A stretch of 64,000 bases of DNA from Pseudomonadota bacterium (GTDB lineage: Bacteria > Desulfobacterota > Desulfobulbia > Desulfobulbales > SURF-16): the NCBI GenBank assembly GCA_018816555.1, contig JAHIVT010000048.1, forward strand, positions 62,001 through 126,000. Direction: 5' to 3'. Made by a program: the position numbers and the translations under genes. The notes under the pieces are model-generated. The model worked only from the letters and a program-made list of their open reading frames with translations. It had not been told where the DNA came from and ran no database searches. This document shows, piece after piece, positions 8,508-17,464 of the stretch (position 1 is its first letter; each line of letters starts with the position of its first letter).

Positions 8508-9292
8508 AGCATGATCGCCGTAATCAGATAATCCCAGATCAATACTGCAATTGAGGAAAGCACCACGGCCTGGGTGGTTGCTCGGCTGACACCTTCGGCT
8601 CCGAATCCGGCATTACGTAGAATATGGACAAAATACCCTCTTCCTGTACAGATCCAGACCACCAGAAGGGCAAAAACAAAGGATTTGACAATACCGAGGT
8701 TGATATCCTCAGTGACAACACTCTGTTCGATGCCGTTATAAAAGGCTCCCGGATTTACTCCAAGCAGGATGACTCCTGCCACATAGCCCCCCGCTATGCC
8801 GATAACATTAAAAAACTGGGTCAGAATAGGAAGCGAGATGATTGTTGCAAGAAATTTTGGGGTGATGAGATAGCGGAAAGGATTGACAGCCATGCACTCC
8901 AGGGCATCAATCTGTTCGGAATTGCGCATGATGCCGATCTCGGCACACATTGCCGAACCAGCGCGTCCTGTAACCATAAGGGCGGTGAGAACAGGGCCGA
9001 GTTCGCGAATCAGACTCAAGGCCACGGCAGAACCAAGCATGCCCTCTGATCCGAATTTCCGCAAGGTGTAATAGCCCTGCAGGCCAAGCACCATACCGGT
9101 AAAAATAGAGATAAAAAAAATCACGCCAAATGAATTTGCCCCGATAATTTGAATCTGCCGTACGGTCTCACGGAATCGGAAGGGACGTGAAAATATTCCC
9201 ATCAGGGCAGACAACAGGAAAAGCCCCATCCGTCCCAGGTCCCGGACCATATAGAGAAATGAATCTCCGAGCTTGGTTATGAGAGAAATCAT
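8504..9292 (-). CDS. mlaE: MlaE, ABC transporter permease
   Basis: A 262-residue MlaE/Ttg2B permease with about five to six membrane helices and the family's GPVLTALMVTGRAGSAMCAE and MRNSEQIDALECMAVNP motifs (the coupling-helix region). It is the first gene of the Mla operon, followed directly by mlaF, and forms the inner-membrane core of the phospholipid transporter. A 199-bp divergent region separates it from the radical SAM gene. Confidence 0.96.
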   Translation of the reverse strand: MISLITKLGDSFLYMVRDLGRMGLFLLSALMGIFSRPFRFRETVRQIQIIGANSFGVIFFISIFTGMVLGLQGYYTLRKFGSEGMLGSAVALSLIRELGPVLTALMVTGRAGSAMCAEIGIMRNSEQIDALECMAVNPFRYLITPKFLATIISLPILTQFFNVIGIAGGYVAGVILLGVNPGAFYNGIEQSVVTEDINLGIVKSFVFALLVVWICTGRGYFVHILRNAGFGAEGVSRATTQAVVLSSIAVLIWDYLITAIML

Positions 9293-9372
9293 TATTTTTG
9301 TTTAACAAATATTATTAAATCGCAGGACTTGTTGCGATCGATTGAAAATACCTTTTTAATAAACGTAATCCG

Positions 9373-9410
9373 CTTGACAGTCTTAAAATGTTTTAATAAT
9401 AACTGTCAAG
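9373..9410. promoter_or_regulatory. Perfect inverted repeat holding two opposed TTGACA boxes (candidate divergent promoter/operator)
   Basis: CTTGACAGT at 9373-9381 is repeated exactly in inverse as ACTGTCAAG at 9402-9410. Each arm contains a consensus TTGACA, one facing mlaE and one facing the radical SAM gene, with AT-rich sequence between them. It could be two overlapping -35 elements or a dimeric repressor site. The -10 matches on either side are weak. A second palindrome, GATAAATATTTATC, lies at 9445-9458. Confidence 0.45.
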
Positions 9411-9491
9411 TATTTCTTCGTGCTCAGTACGCTTGATACTACCAGATAAATATTTATCAAATCACAATGTTAGACTATATAAAACCGGCTT

Positions 9492-11183
9492 ATGAAATTC
9501 GCTCTGATCGGCTTTAACTGCAGATTTACCCATTCCTGCCTGAGTCTTTTCTATCTGAGACAAGAGCTATTTAAGAATATAGATGACGTTGCTGTAAACA
9601 TCAATCAATTTACCATTAATGATCCCTATTATCCCACGCTGATGCAAATCAGCTCATTGGCGGCTGACGCATTTTTTTTCTCGGTTTATATCTGGAACGC
9701 CCATATCATTAAAAGAATAATAAATGATCTTGCCAAAACTCAACCATTTTCCCGTATTATTCTCGGCGGTCCGCAGGCAATTGCTTTCAATGCGGATGAA
9801 CTTCCGACAGGATGTACTGTTGTCAGCGGTGAAATCGAAGGGATAGACCGGTCCTTTTATACTGATCTCAAAAGTGGTTCGCTTCGCCCAAGCTACCATG
9901 GAGTCAGATCCAGAGAATTTTATTCCCCCTTTACGCCGGACGACTTCAAAGACCAGCTTGTCAACCGCCATATTTACTACGAATCATCCAGGGGATGCCC
10001 TTACTCATGCAGTTACTGCATATCTTCGCTGGAACCGGGAGTACGGTACAAGGATATTGCAAAAGTACGCGATGAACTCAAAGAGATCCTCGCCCATAAA
10101 CCACAAAGTCTTCGCTTTGTCGACAGAACATTTAACGCATCAGCCAAAAGAGCACTGGAAATCTGGAAATTTCTTCTTGATGAATCCAAGGGGACCACTT
10201 TTCATTTTGAAATTGCTCCGGACCTCTTCTCAGAAGAGATGTTTGCATTTCTGCAGACCATCCCGCCACACCTTTTTCAGTTTGAGATCGGCATTCAATC
10301 AACCCATGTAAAGACCCTTTCCGCCATCAGCCGGAAAAGCAGCATCAGCTCATCCCTTGACAACATTAAACGCCTGGTGCAGATCAATACCGTCCATCTC
10401 CATGTGGATCTTATTCTCGGCCTCCCCTATGAGACATATGCGTCTTTTGGTAAATCATTTAACGATATCTTTTCAGTCTGCCCCCATTATATCCAGATGG
10501 GTTTGTTAAAAGTACTCCCCCAGACCCCGATCAGCAGACAGCTGGGGGAATTCTCCATCCAGCACTGCAACTATCCCCCCTATGAAGTCCTGTCCACCAG
10601 ATGGCTGTCTCATGATCAAATGGCTGAGCTTTTCTGGTTCGGAGAATGTGTCGAGGCTTTCTACAACAACCGTTATTTCAGGGCATTTTTCGGATTCTTA
10701 CAGAGAAATGGCCGGGATGGTTTTCAGTTTTTTCTGGATCTGCTTGAATCATGCAGGAAACATGACTTCTTCAACAGGGCAAAAACTCAGCTGTTATTGA
10801 GCGAAATCCTTGCTGATTTCATCAGGAATGATCCGATGGGGGGGGTACTGCAGGAACTTCTTATTTACGACTGGCTGCGCTGCGGCCATCGTTTTCTTCC
10901 CGATCACCTCGGCCCACACGTATTGAAACAGACTAAAGACCTGCTGTGGCGAGAACTGCCCCAGGAGTTGCCTCCTCTTTACACCAGTGCAAGCAGAAAC
11001 AATTTTTTTAAACAATCACTATTTGTAAAGTTTTCCGGTGAAACTCTGCACGTACTGGAACTGACCGATGGAGAAGAAGGCGTTCTCTGTTTTCTTAACG
11101 AAAAAGAGAACGCTCTATTGGAATTGTACAAGGTGGCACTGCTATGTCGCTCTGTTCAGCCTGTGAAGCCTGTGGACTTATAA
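9492..11183 (+). CDS. B12-binding-type radical SAM protein (DUF4080-like)
   Basis: A 563-residue radical SAM enzyme. The N-terminal ~140 residues resemble a cobalamin-binding Rossmann domain (IILGGPQAIAFNADELP) but lack a clear DxHxxG cobalamin motif. The radical SAM cluster ligands are C169-x3-C173-x2-C176 in SSRGCPYSCSYC. The rest of the core follows (RFVDRTFNAS, FEIGIQSTH, HVDLILGLPYE), and then a ~200-residue C-terminal region like DUF4080. Such proteins are common in deltaproteobacteria and have no proven substrate. It is transcribed alone, divergently from the Mla operon. The family is clear; the reaction is unknown. Confidence 0.85.
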   Translation: MKFALIGFNCRFTHSCLSLFYLRQELFKNIDDVAVNINQFTINDPYYPTLMQISSLAADAFFFSVYIWNAHIIKRIINDLAKTQPFSRIILGGPQAIAFNADELPTGCTVVSGEIEGIDRSFYTDLKSGSLRPSYHGVRSREFYSPFTPDDFKDQLVNRHIYYESSRGCPYSCSYCISSLEPGVRYKDIAKVRDELKEILAHKPQSLRFVDRTFNASAKRALEIWKFLLDESKGTTFHFEIAPDLFSEEMFAFLQTIPPHLFQFEIGIQSTHVKTLSAISRKSSISSSLDNIKRLVQINTVHLHVDLILGLPYETYASFGKSFNDIFSVCPHYIQMGLLKVLPQTPISRQLGEFSIQHCNYPPYEVLSTRWLSHDQMAELFWFGECVEAFYNNRYFRAFFGFLQRNGRDGFQFFLDLLESCRKHDFFNRAKTQLLLSEILADFIRNDPMGGVLQELLIYDWLRCGHRFLPDHLGPHVLKQTKDLLWRELPQELPPLYTSASRNNFFKQSLFVKFSGETLHVLELTDGEEGVLCFLNEKENALLELYKVALLCRSVQPVKPVDL

Positions 11184-11356
11184 AAAAACAGAATTGCCCG
11201 GAATGGAGGCATGATATCCACAGAAGAACTGTCTCATTCTGCCAGCTATTATTTTATGGACAAAAACCTGTAATCACAGGCCCGACAACCTGGGGGAGAT
11301 CACACCGTATCCGTCCCTATCATAAAACAGCTCAACCAGGCCTGGCTGAAATTGAT

Positions 11357-11716
11357 TTAGGCATTTCCGGCTATATGCCGTGAGATGAAATCATCGATCA
11401 AAGCTCTCTGCTGTTTCGTCAAATTTTCAAATTTCACCCCGACAACATTGTCCATGTCGGCAGCCTCTTGCCCGGCAAATGATGCTTGATCATCCCAGGC
11501 AACTGTGACAGGAACTTCCCGCAAAAGAGTGCCCCCCAGCAGGATATCAACAGTTTTCTTCTGCGCGAATATTTCCCTGTCGAGATGCTTGAGATTAAGA
11601 GAAAATCCGCCGGTGCCGATGTCAACTATCTGTCTCATGCTGTCGGCGGTATACATTACCGTCCCGACCGGGGCCTTGAACCGTTTATGCGTCCTTTGTT
11701 CATCAGTCATGTCCAT
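11357..11716 (-). CDS. PilZ-domain protein
   Basis: A 119-residue single-domain protein. It has the c-di-GMP-binding signature of PilZ: basic RTHKRFKAP at the start and the later VDIGTGGFSL, which corresponds to the D/NxSxxG motif with Ser replaced by Gly. The start at 11716 follows AGGTG. Stand-alone PilZ proteins transmit c-di-GMP levels to motility, surface or enzyme targets. It is flanked by non-coding DNA on both sides, so its target is not visible from context. Confidence 0.8.
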   Translation of the reverse strand: MDMTDEQRTHKRFKAPVGTVMYTADSMRQIVDIGTGGFSLNLKHLDREIFAQKKTVDILLGGTLLREVPVTVAWDDQASFAGQEAADMDNVVGVKFENLTKQQRALIDDFISRHIAGNA

Positions 11717-12011
11717 CTTTCACCTCACTAAAATATAGTTCTTGCATCAGTTAATTTTCGGTTGCAGTCAATACAGAAAATTACTTGTATTAAGTCCAAT
11801 ATTTAATCCAATTGCGAGATAGGTGCAAGGAATTTTAATTCGTTTTTATTCCAGATAGTTAGACAACACCTTGCCATATTGGTGTGATAAGCCTGCTGGC
11901 GAAATAGTGTTATGACCTAAACAATCGCATATCAGTCTACATGTCGGGTTATTTCACCCATGGATTTCGGATGCTGCCGGATTATTGCAAAGGAGATGAA
12001 ACCCACAGAAC
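11717..12011. other. Gene-free stretch between the PilZ gene and the P-type ATPase
   Basis: About 295 bases upstream of the PilZ gene and downstream of the ATPase stop. No ORF, tRNA or strong hairpin with a T-run was seen. The PilZ promoter must lie here, but I could not pick a convincing pair of boxes. Confidence 0.5.
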
Positions 12012-14645
12012 TTAGGGAACGAGGATGAATCTTTTCCTGAGGAAGTAGTACAAAATGAACATGGCATAAAAACCAAACCCGGCTATCATCAGAACGGCAA
12101 GTTCCTCGCCATTTAAGGGGGAAACCTTGAAATATCCCCGCAGGGGAGTATACATCAAAACAGCCTGTAACAGGGCACTGAGCATTACGGTGGCCCAGAT
12201 ATAGCGGTTGGAGAAAAAGGAAACCTGATAACCGTGCCTGATGACGAAAACCAGAATCATCTCGTAGAGCACCACAAAATTAAAAACCATGGTACGCGCC
12301 AGCGTAAGTTCCCGTTCTTCACCGGAACTGCCGCCGTAAAGCGAAAAGAGTAAAAGGGCAATGGCGGTGCCGACAATGCCGAGAGAAGTGATCAACATGA
12401 GCTTTGGCCGAGGCAGGATTCCCTCCTCTTTAGGCTTTGGGTTGCGAAGCATGATATCACTGCCGTAATGATCAACACTGAAGGCAAGCGCCGGCGCCCC
12501 ATCAGTGACCATGTTGATCCAGAGAAGCATGATGGCCGTTAGAGGAAGGTTAAGGCCAAGGATCACAGCCAGAAAGATGATCAGCACCTCGCCAAGATTG
12601 CCTGACAATAAGAGCATAATGGATTTCTGAATATTGTCATAGATCCCCCTGCCCTCCTCAATGGCGCTGACAATATTGGAAAAACTGTCATCAAGCAGCA
12701 CAAAATCGGCGGCCTCCTTGGCCACCTCCGTGCCACTGCCCACGGCAATGCCGATGTTGGCCTTTTTTAAGGCAGGCGCATCATTTACCCCGTCTCCGGT
12801 CATGGCCACAATGTGACCTGAATCCTGCAAGGCCTGTACAATGCGCAATTTATGCTCCGGCACTACCCTGGCAAATATATTGGTCCCCTTATCAAGCGCC
12901 CCGCGTAACGCGCTGTCATCCATTCGCTGAAGTTCCTCGCCGGTGAGGATGTTGCCGACAATTCCGATTTCCTGCCCGATGGCCCTGGCTGTTTCAGGAT
13001 AATCACCGGTAATCATGATGACCCTGATGCCTGCCTGATAGGTTTTCTGCACAGCATCGACCACCTCCACCCGGGGCGGATCAATCATTGCCTGCAGGCC
13101 GATGAAAACAAGATTTTCTTCAACAAACTCCACCGCATCGTCAATTGTTCGGTAAGCAAAGGCAAGGACGCGCATGGCCTGTGCGGCATAGCGGTCATTC
13201 TGCGCCATGATACCTTGCCGGAGATTATCATTCAGCGATGCCGGTTCACCTCCCCTGTATATGTGCGTGCATTTTTGCAGGATGACATCAGGAGCACCCT
13301 TGGTGTAAATCACCAGGCGATCATATCGTTTGACGAGCACACTCATGCATTTGCGTTCCGAGTCAAAGGGATACTCGTTAAGCAGCGTGAAATCGGGGTT
13401 GCTGCCGACTTTCATCGCACTGACCAGCAAGGCCGCCTCGGTGGGGTTTCCCTGGATGCGCCACTCATTGTCCTGCAGGCGCAGGGAGGCATTGTTACAG
13501 ATCATGCCTGCCTCAAACAGCAGAGGGTCCCCATGAAAGGCAAGACGGGGCTCCGGCCTGTAGCCGATTCCTGCCAAAGTAGCTTCCGTATCCACAGACC
13601 AGACCTGGCGTACGGTCATTTCATTCTGGGTCAGTGTCCCTGTTTTATCCGTACAGATCACATCGCAACTCCCCAGGGTTTCCACTGACGACAATCTGCG
13701 CACCAGGGCTTTTCTTTTCAGCAATCTTTTGACTCCGATGCTCAAAGCAATGGTGACAACAGCAGGCAGTGCGGTGGGAACGGCGGCAACAGCCAGACTG
13801 ATTGCCACAAAGGCCAGGGAAATAAACATGTTCCGACTGAGGGTGTGATGAGCGATAAACTCCTTGGTACAGGAGGCAAGGAGAATAAACAGGCAGATGG
13901 CGATGATGGCAAAGCCGAGTTTTCGGCCGAACATATCAAGTTTTCGCTGCAGGGGGGTCATCTCCTCCCTGGCCTCTTTTACCAGCAGGGTAATTTTGCC
14001 GATCTCCGTATCCATGCCGGTAGTGCATACGACTGCAGTGGCTTTGCCGGCAACCACGGAGGTGGAAGCAAAAAGCATGTTCACCTGCTCGCCAAGTTGC
14101 ACCTCTCTCTCCAGACGACAGTTTTTTTTCTGAACAGGCAGGCTCTCGCCGGTCAGGGAAGATTCATCAAGCGCCAGGCGCACCTCATTGATCAACCTGG
14201 CATCTGCCGGGACCTTGTCACCTGTGCGCAGGGAAATAATATCACCGGGAACAAGTTCTTTTGAGTCAAGGGTTACCCAGACATTATCCCTGAGAACGGT
14301 TGTTTTGACGGTAGTGAGGTTTTTTAAGGCGGCAAGAGACCTGGCAGCGGAAAGTTCCTGGAAGAAACCGATGAGCGCATTGGCAACCAGGATGGCGAGG
14401 ATAATAAGGCAATCGACATACTCACCGATAGCCAGAGAAAATACAACGGCAAAGAGCAGTATATAGATAATGAAACTTTTGAACTGATCAACAAGGAGCA
14501 AAAGAGGGTGCCGCTTCTCCTCGCTTGCTATTTGATTAAAGCCATATTTGCTTCTTCTGTCTGCAATCTCCTGACTTGACAGACCAAGTTTACTTGCAGC
14601 AAGTTCTGCCAATGTTTCCTCAACAGTGAGCCGGGAGTATTCCAT
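12012..14645 (-). CDS. P2-type cation-transporting ATPase with altered M4 motif
   Basis: An 877-residue P-type ATPase of the P2A/P2B-like architecture: N-terminal cation-ATPase domain, actuator with LTGES near 166, phosphorylation motif with Asp333 in CTDKTGTLT, nucleotide domain, MTGDGVNDAP hinge, and a six-helix C-terminal domain. M5 has GNLGEV and M6 has NMVTDGAPAL, which keep the N/E and N/T/D ligands of the calcium pump. M4, however, reads VPTALPAVVT (residues 289-298) where SERCA-type pumps have PEGLPAVVT, so the glutamate ligand is missing. The transported ion is therefore uncertain: calcium, manganese, proton or another cation. It lies downstream of a UspA gene on the same strand. Confidence 0.9.
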   Translation of the reverse strand: MEYSRLTVEETLAELAASKLGLSSQEIADRRSKYGFNQIASEEKRHPLLLLVDQFKSFIIYILLFAVVFSLAIGEYVDCLIILAILVANALIGFFQELSAARSLAALKNLTTVKTTVLRDNVWVTLDSKELVPGDIISLRTGDKVPADARLINEVRLALDESSLTGESLPVQKKNCRLEREVQLGEQVNMLFASTSVVAGKATAVVCTTGMDTEIGKITLLVKEAREEMTPLQRKLDMFGRKLGFAIIAICLFILLASCTKEFIAHHTLSRNMFISLAFVAISLAVAAVPTALPAVVTIALSIGVKRLLKRKALVRRLSSVETLGSCDVICTDKTGTLTQNEMTVRQVWSVDTEATLAGIGYRPEPRLAFHGDPLLFEAGMICNNASLRLQDNEWRIQGNPTEAALLVSAMKVGSNPDFTLLNEYPFDSERKCMSVLVKRYDRLVIYTKGAPDVILQKCTHIYRGGEPASLNDNLRQGIMAQNDRYAAQAMRVLAFAYRTIDDAVEFVEENLVFIGLQAMIDPPRVEVVDAVQKTYQAGIRVIMITGDYPETARAIGQEIGIVGNILTGEELQRMDDSALRGALDKGTNIFARVVPEHKLRIVQALQDSGHIVAMTGDGVNDAPALKKANIGIAVGSGTEVAKEAADFVLLDDSFSNIVSAIEEGRGIYDNIQKSIMLLLSGNLGEVLIIFLAVILGLNLPLTAIMLLWINMVTDGAPALAFSVDHYGSDIMLRNPKPKEEGILPRPKLMLITSLGIVGTAIALLLFSLYGGSSGEERELTLARTMVFNFVVLYEMILVFVIRHGYQVSFFSNRYIWATVMLSALLQAVLMYTPLRGYFKVSPLNGEELAVLMIAGFGFYAMFILYYFLRKRFILVP

Positions 14646-14727
14646 GTTGGAACAAAGGCCTATTTCATCAATTAATTATCAAACCAGGACAACAGCAAGG
14701 AAAAACGCAAAATGCGCGGCCAATGGC

Positions 14728-15657
14728 TTAATTCACCAACCACACCGCAACGCCATTCACCGTGCGCAACACATGGCCTGACACACCCCCGAAAATTCCC
14801 TTGGGCTCATCCGGCCCGCGTCTGCCCATAACGATTGTCCCATATTTGTTATCGCGCAACTCGAGTATAATATCAAGAGCCGCCACCGGCCCCCTGCTTT
14901 CCTCTATCCTGGTCACCTTTGTCATGTCAAAGCCGTTTTCACGCAACAGCTGTTCAGGGCCGGTGAAAATGGCATCTGGCACGGTGAGATGCTCATCACA
15001 CCATTGTTTCCCCCAGATATCACAGAACGTGTCCAATTCGAGTAATTTCTTAGGTGTCAGCCATGAAAGAGAGTGAAACAGGGCGATCTCGATGTCCGGC
15101 ACATTTTTAAGCATAAAACTTAGATGGTCTACCGCCTTCAGGGTTCTCCATGAACCGTCAACCGGGACCAGGAACCTGCGGGAATCAATTTCTCCGTCAA
15201 TAATCCAGATCGGCACATTGAAACATTTTTCCAGAATTGTGGTAGTGACGCTTCCCAATACGAGTTCCTGCAGTTTGCCGAGCCCTCTTCTGGCAATCAC
15301 CAGGGCATCATAGGTTCCCTTCTGCATTTCAAAAATGAGATCATTGGCAATTCCGGCACGGGAGAGTTGCAAATCAGAGGTCACCTGATCTTCTTTCAGC
15401 CCATGATGGGTAAGAAATGCCGTCTCTTCCCGTAAATGTTTTTTAGTCAGGTTGAATTTTTTTCTCGCCTCTGAAGAGAGCATGTTTATTTTATCCTCTT
15501 CGTCCAGCCATTCTGAACTGGGAGGCAAGGAACCTGAAACAACAGTGACCAGATGAATGGAAATATCGTCATGTTCTCCGAATAGTTTACTTAAGTAATG
15601 GATTTCATTAAGTGAACAATAAGAGCCATCAACAGCTACAAGTATTTTTTTCTTCAT
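14728..15657 (-). CDS. Universal stress protein with two UspA domains
   Basis: A 309-residue tandem UspA protein. Domain 1 (about residues 1-155) starts KKILVAVDGSYCS and ends with the nucleotide-loop pattern GLGKLQELVLGSVT. Domain 2 (about 160-309) starts RRFLVPVDGSWRT and ends with GRRGPDEPKGIFGGVSGHVL. Both loops match the ATP-binding G-x2-G-x9-G-S/T form roughly. The protein should be cytosolic and stress linked. It is 82 bp upstream of the P-type ATPase gene and separated from the actin operon by a terminator. Confidence 0.92.
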   Translation of the reverse strand: MKKKILVAVDGSYCSLNEIHYLSKLFGEHDDISIHLVTVVSGSLPPSSEWLDEEDKINMLSSEARKKFNLTKKHLREETAFLTHHGLKEDQVTSDLQLSRAGIANDLIFEMQKGTYDALVIARRGLGKLQELVLGSVTTTILEKCFNVPIWIIDGEIDSRRFLVPVDGSWRTLKAVDHLSFMLKNVPDIEIALFHSLSWLTPKKLLELDTFCDIWGKQWCDEHLTVPDAIFTGPEQLLRENGFDMTKVTRIEESRGPVAALDIILELRDNKYGTIVMGRRGPDEPKGIFGGVSGHVLRTVNGVAVWLVN

Positions 15658-15725
15658 ATAGCCAACCTGATCAATTATTAACTCGTCATTTACGTAAATA
15701 TCTTCTGCTTACACTTCAGACAAAA

Positions 15726-15754
15726 AAAGTTTCCCAAACTGCAGGGGAAACTTT
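15726..15754 (-). terminator. Rho-independent terminator closing the actin operon
   Basis: On the minus strand, AAAGTTTCCC (15754-15745) pairs perfectly with GGGAAACTTT (15735-15726) around a nine-base loop, and a run of T follows. It lies just after the stop of the second MamK-like gene and before the UspA gene, which marks the three actin-region genes as a separate transcription unit. Confidence 0.8.
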
Positions 15755-15792
15755 ATATGGAAACTATGAAACTTCCCTGGCAGGTATTCTGA

Positions 15793-16860
15793 CTAATCAG
15801 CTCCGAACATAACCCCGATTTCAGGCCATTTCTCTGAGGGAATCTCTGTGGCAAGCTTCAAGGCCCCGGCACTGCCGATAAATTCAGGGTCGTCCACACA
15901 GGTGACAACAACCTCGCCATAATCCTTCATCTGAAGAGCGATCATCCGGTCAAGCCCTCTTATCCGGGACCCGCCTCCGGCGAGAATGATATTTTTCAGC
16001 GCCTCTTCCTGGTCTTCCGGATCAAATTTCATGATCAGGGTCTCAAGCTGCTCAACAATGTCAGGGACAATAATTTCACAAACTGCGCTCACATCTTCTG
16101 TGACATCAAACTCAACCGGCTTGCCTTCCATACGCAGTTTGGCGATTACGGGCGCCTGGGCCGCTCCGACAAAGGCATGGGCTTCCTTGATCGAGCAGGC
16201 AACAGACTCGGTGATCTGCACTCCAGGATAATGCCGGGCAATGGAGCTCTGTAAACGCTCATCGATAAAATCACCGCCTTTGAGAAAGGTCACCTGGTCA
16301 TCCGCAGTGGGCACGGTTCCTTTCATGCCGCAGATGTCCACCGTGCCGGCGCCGATATCAATCACGATACAATTACTCAACTTGCCAAGCTGATAGGCTA
16401 CCATGAAAGGCTCTGAAACAACAAGGGCGACCGACATGACCTCTTTAGCGATATCAAGTAAAAGTTCCTTGTTCATTATCGAGGCGCGGGCCGGCACCCC
16501 GATAATGCCGCTCACCGGAGATTCAGTTCCTTGTTTTGCCATATCGACAATGTACTTTATCAGCTCATAGGCAGCATCATAGTCCCGTTCGCTGGCCTCG
16601 CGGATGACTCCATCAGCCAAAGGAAAGCAGAGATCAAGGAAACTGCGTTTCCTGATGGCGTCCTGGCCGATAATCGGTCCTTTGCCGACCATCCTTTCAC
16701 TGATGACATCCTTGGGATAGCCAACAACGGATCTGACCATAATACGAGCACCACGGTTGGACATGACCGCTGTGCGGCACGTACCCAGGTCAATGCCGAC
16801 AAGAAGCTGATTCTGCATATGATGCACTGTTTCCCGAGTGTTCTGTGGCTGGATTTCCAT
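15793..16860 (-). CDS. MamK-like bacterial actin, second copy
   Basis: A 355-residue actin/Hsp70-fold ATPase very like the magnetosome filament protein MamK. It shows the phosphate-1 motif GIDLGTCRTAVMS, the MamK-typical RSVVGYPKDVI, GVPARASIMNKELLL and VVSEPFMVAY segments, phosphate-2 IDIGAGTVDICGMKG and the adenosine motif AGGGSRIRGLD. It should polymerise into ATP-dependent cytoplasmic filaments. An ~20-residue N-terminal extension precedes the fold. It is paralogous over its whole length to the protein at 17465-18499, and a membrane coiled-coil gene lies between them. No other mam genes are in the window, so a magnetosome role is not supported here. Confidence 0.9.
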   Translation of the reverse strand: MEIQPQNTRETVHHMQNQLLVGIDLGTCRTAVMSNRGARIMVRSVVGYPKDVISERMVGKGPIIGQDAIRKRSFLDLCFPLADGVIREASERDYDAAYELIKYIVDMAKQGTESPVSGIIGVPARASIMNKELLLDIAKEVMSVALVVSEPFMVAYQLGKLSNCIVIDIGAGTVDICGMKGTVPTADDQVTFLKGGDFIDERLQSSIARHYPGVQITESVACSIKEAHAFVGAAQAPVIAKLRMEGKPVEFDVTEDVSAVCEIIVPDIVEQLETLIMKFDPEDQEEALKNIILAGGGSRIRGLDRMIALQMKDYGEVVVTCVDDPEFIGSAGALKLATEIPSEKWPEIGVMFGAD

Positions 16861-16956
16861 ATATGATTACCTTTTTGAAATTAAGTTCTCCGACAGTGAA
16901 GCGGCAAAACAAAAAAACGTAAATTCAGCGTCACCCACCTGCGGCGACAATGAGTC

Positions 16957-17451
16957 TCACTCGGCCGATTTCTCAAAATTTCCCTGCTGGCGCATCATGT
17001 TCCGCACGACGCCGGCCGGCAGATAATGGCTGCCCTGCACATAGATAAGGCTGTCATGAAAAGACCGGCGTTCATCATCGAGTTCCTTTTCAACATCGGC
17101 CAGTGATTTTTTTAATCCCGTATTCTCTTCAATCAGCTCTGCAACCTGATGCTTTTTCTCCTGCAGCATGGATTCAAGCCCGGGAATTACTTTTATTTTT
17201 TCCTCAACTTCCTGGCGTTGTTTCTTTTCGAACTGCAACTCATCCCAGTAGCGTTTGCTTTCGTCACGCACACTTTCCATTTTCGCCTTAACATCACGAA
17301 GCTGGCTGTTCAAAGAATTGACCTGTTCTTCGTAGCCGTTTTTCGTTTGTTCGCTTTCCTGTTTGCCTCTATTGCGCAGAAGATAGGCTGCGGTTCCGCT
17401 GCCGATGGCTGCACCTAAAGCAAGGAATAAAAACCAGATAAAAAAATCCAT
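16957..17451 (-). CDS. Membrane-anchored coiled-coil protein between the two actins
   Basis: A 164-residue protein with one N-terminal membrane helix (FFIWFLFLALGAAIGSGTAAYLL) and then a long, charged helical region (about residues 35-135) rich in E, K and Q with heptad-like spacing, for example EEQVNSLNSQLRDVKAKMES and KHQVAELIEENTGLKKSL. The C-terminal ~30 residues (SLIYVQGSHYLPAGVVRNMM) look folded. It starts 13 bp after the first actin gene behind AAAGAG. The topology recalls YhcB-like proteins, but I do not recognise the family. By context it may anchor, separate or organise the actin filaments at the inner membrane; that is inference. Confidence 0.8.
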   Translation of the reverse strand: MDFFIWFLFLALGAAIGSGTAAYLLRNRGKQESEQTKNGYEEQVNSLNSQLRDVKAKMESVRDESKRYWDELQFEKKQRQEVEEKIKVIPGLESMLQEKKHQVAELIEENTGLKKSLADVEKELDDERRSFHDSLIYVQGSHYLPAGVVRNMMRQQGNFEKSAE

Positions 17452-17464
17452 ATGATACTCTTTG

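Noticed and set aside
11144-11383. 79-codon plus-strand ORF after the radical SAM gene
   Set aside because: It overlaps the end of the radical SAM gene in another frame, has no family pattern, and runs into the PilZ gene on the other strand.
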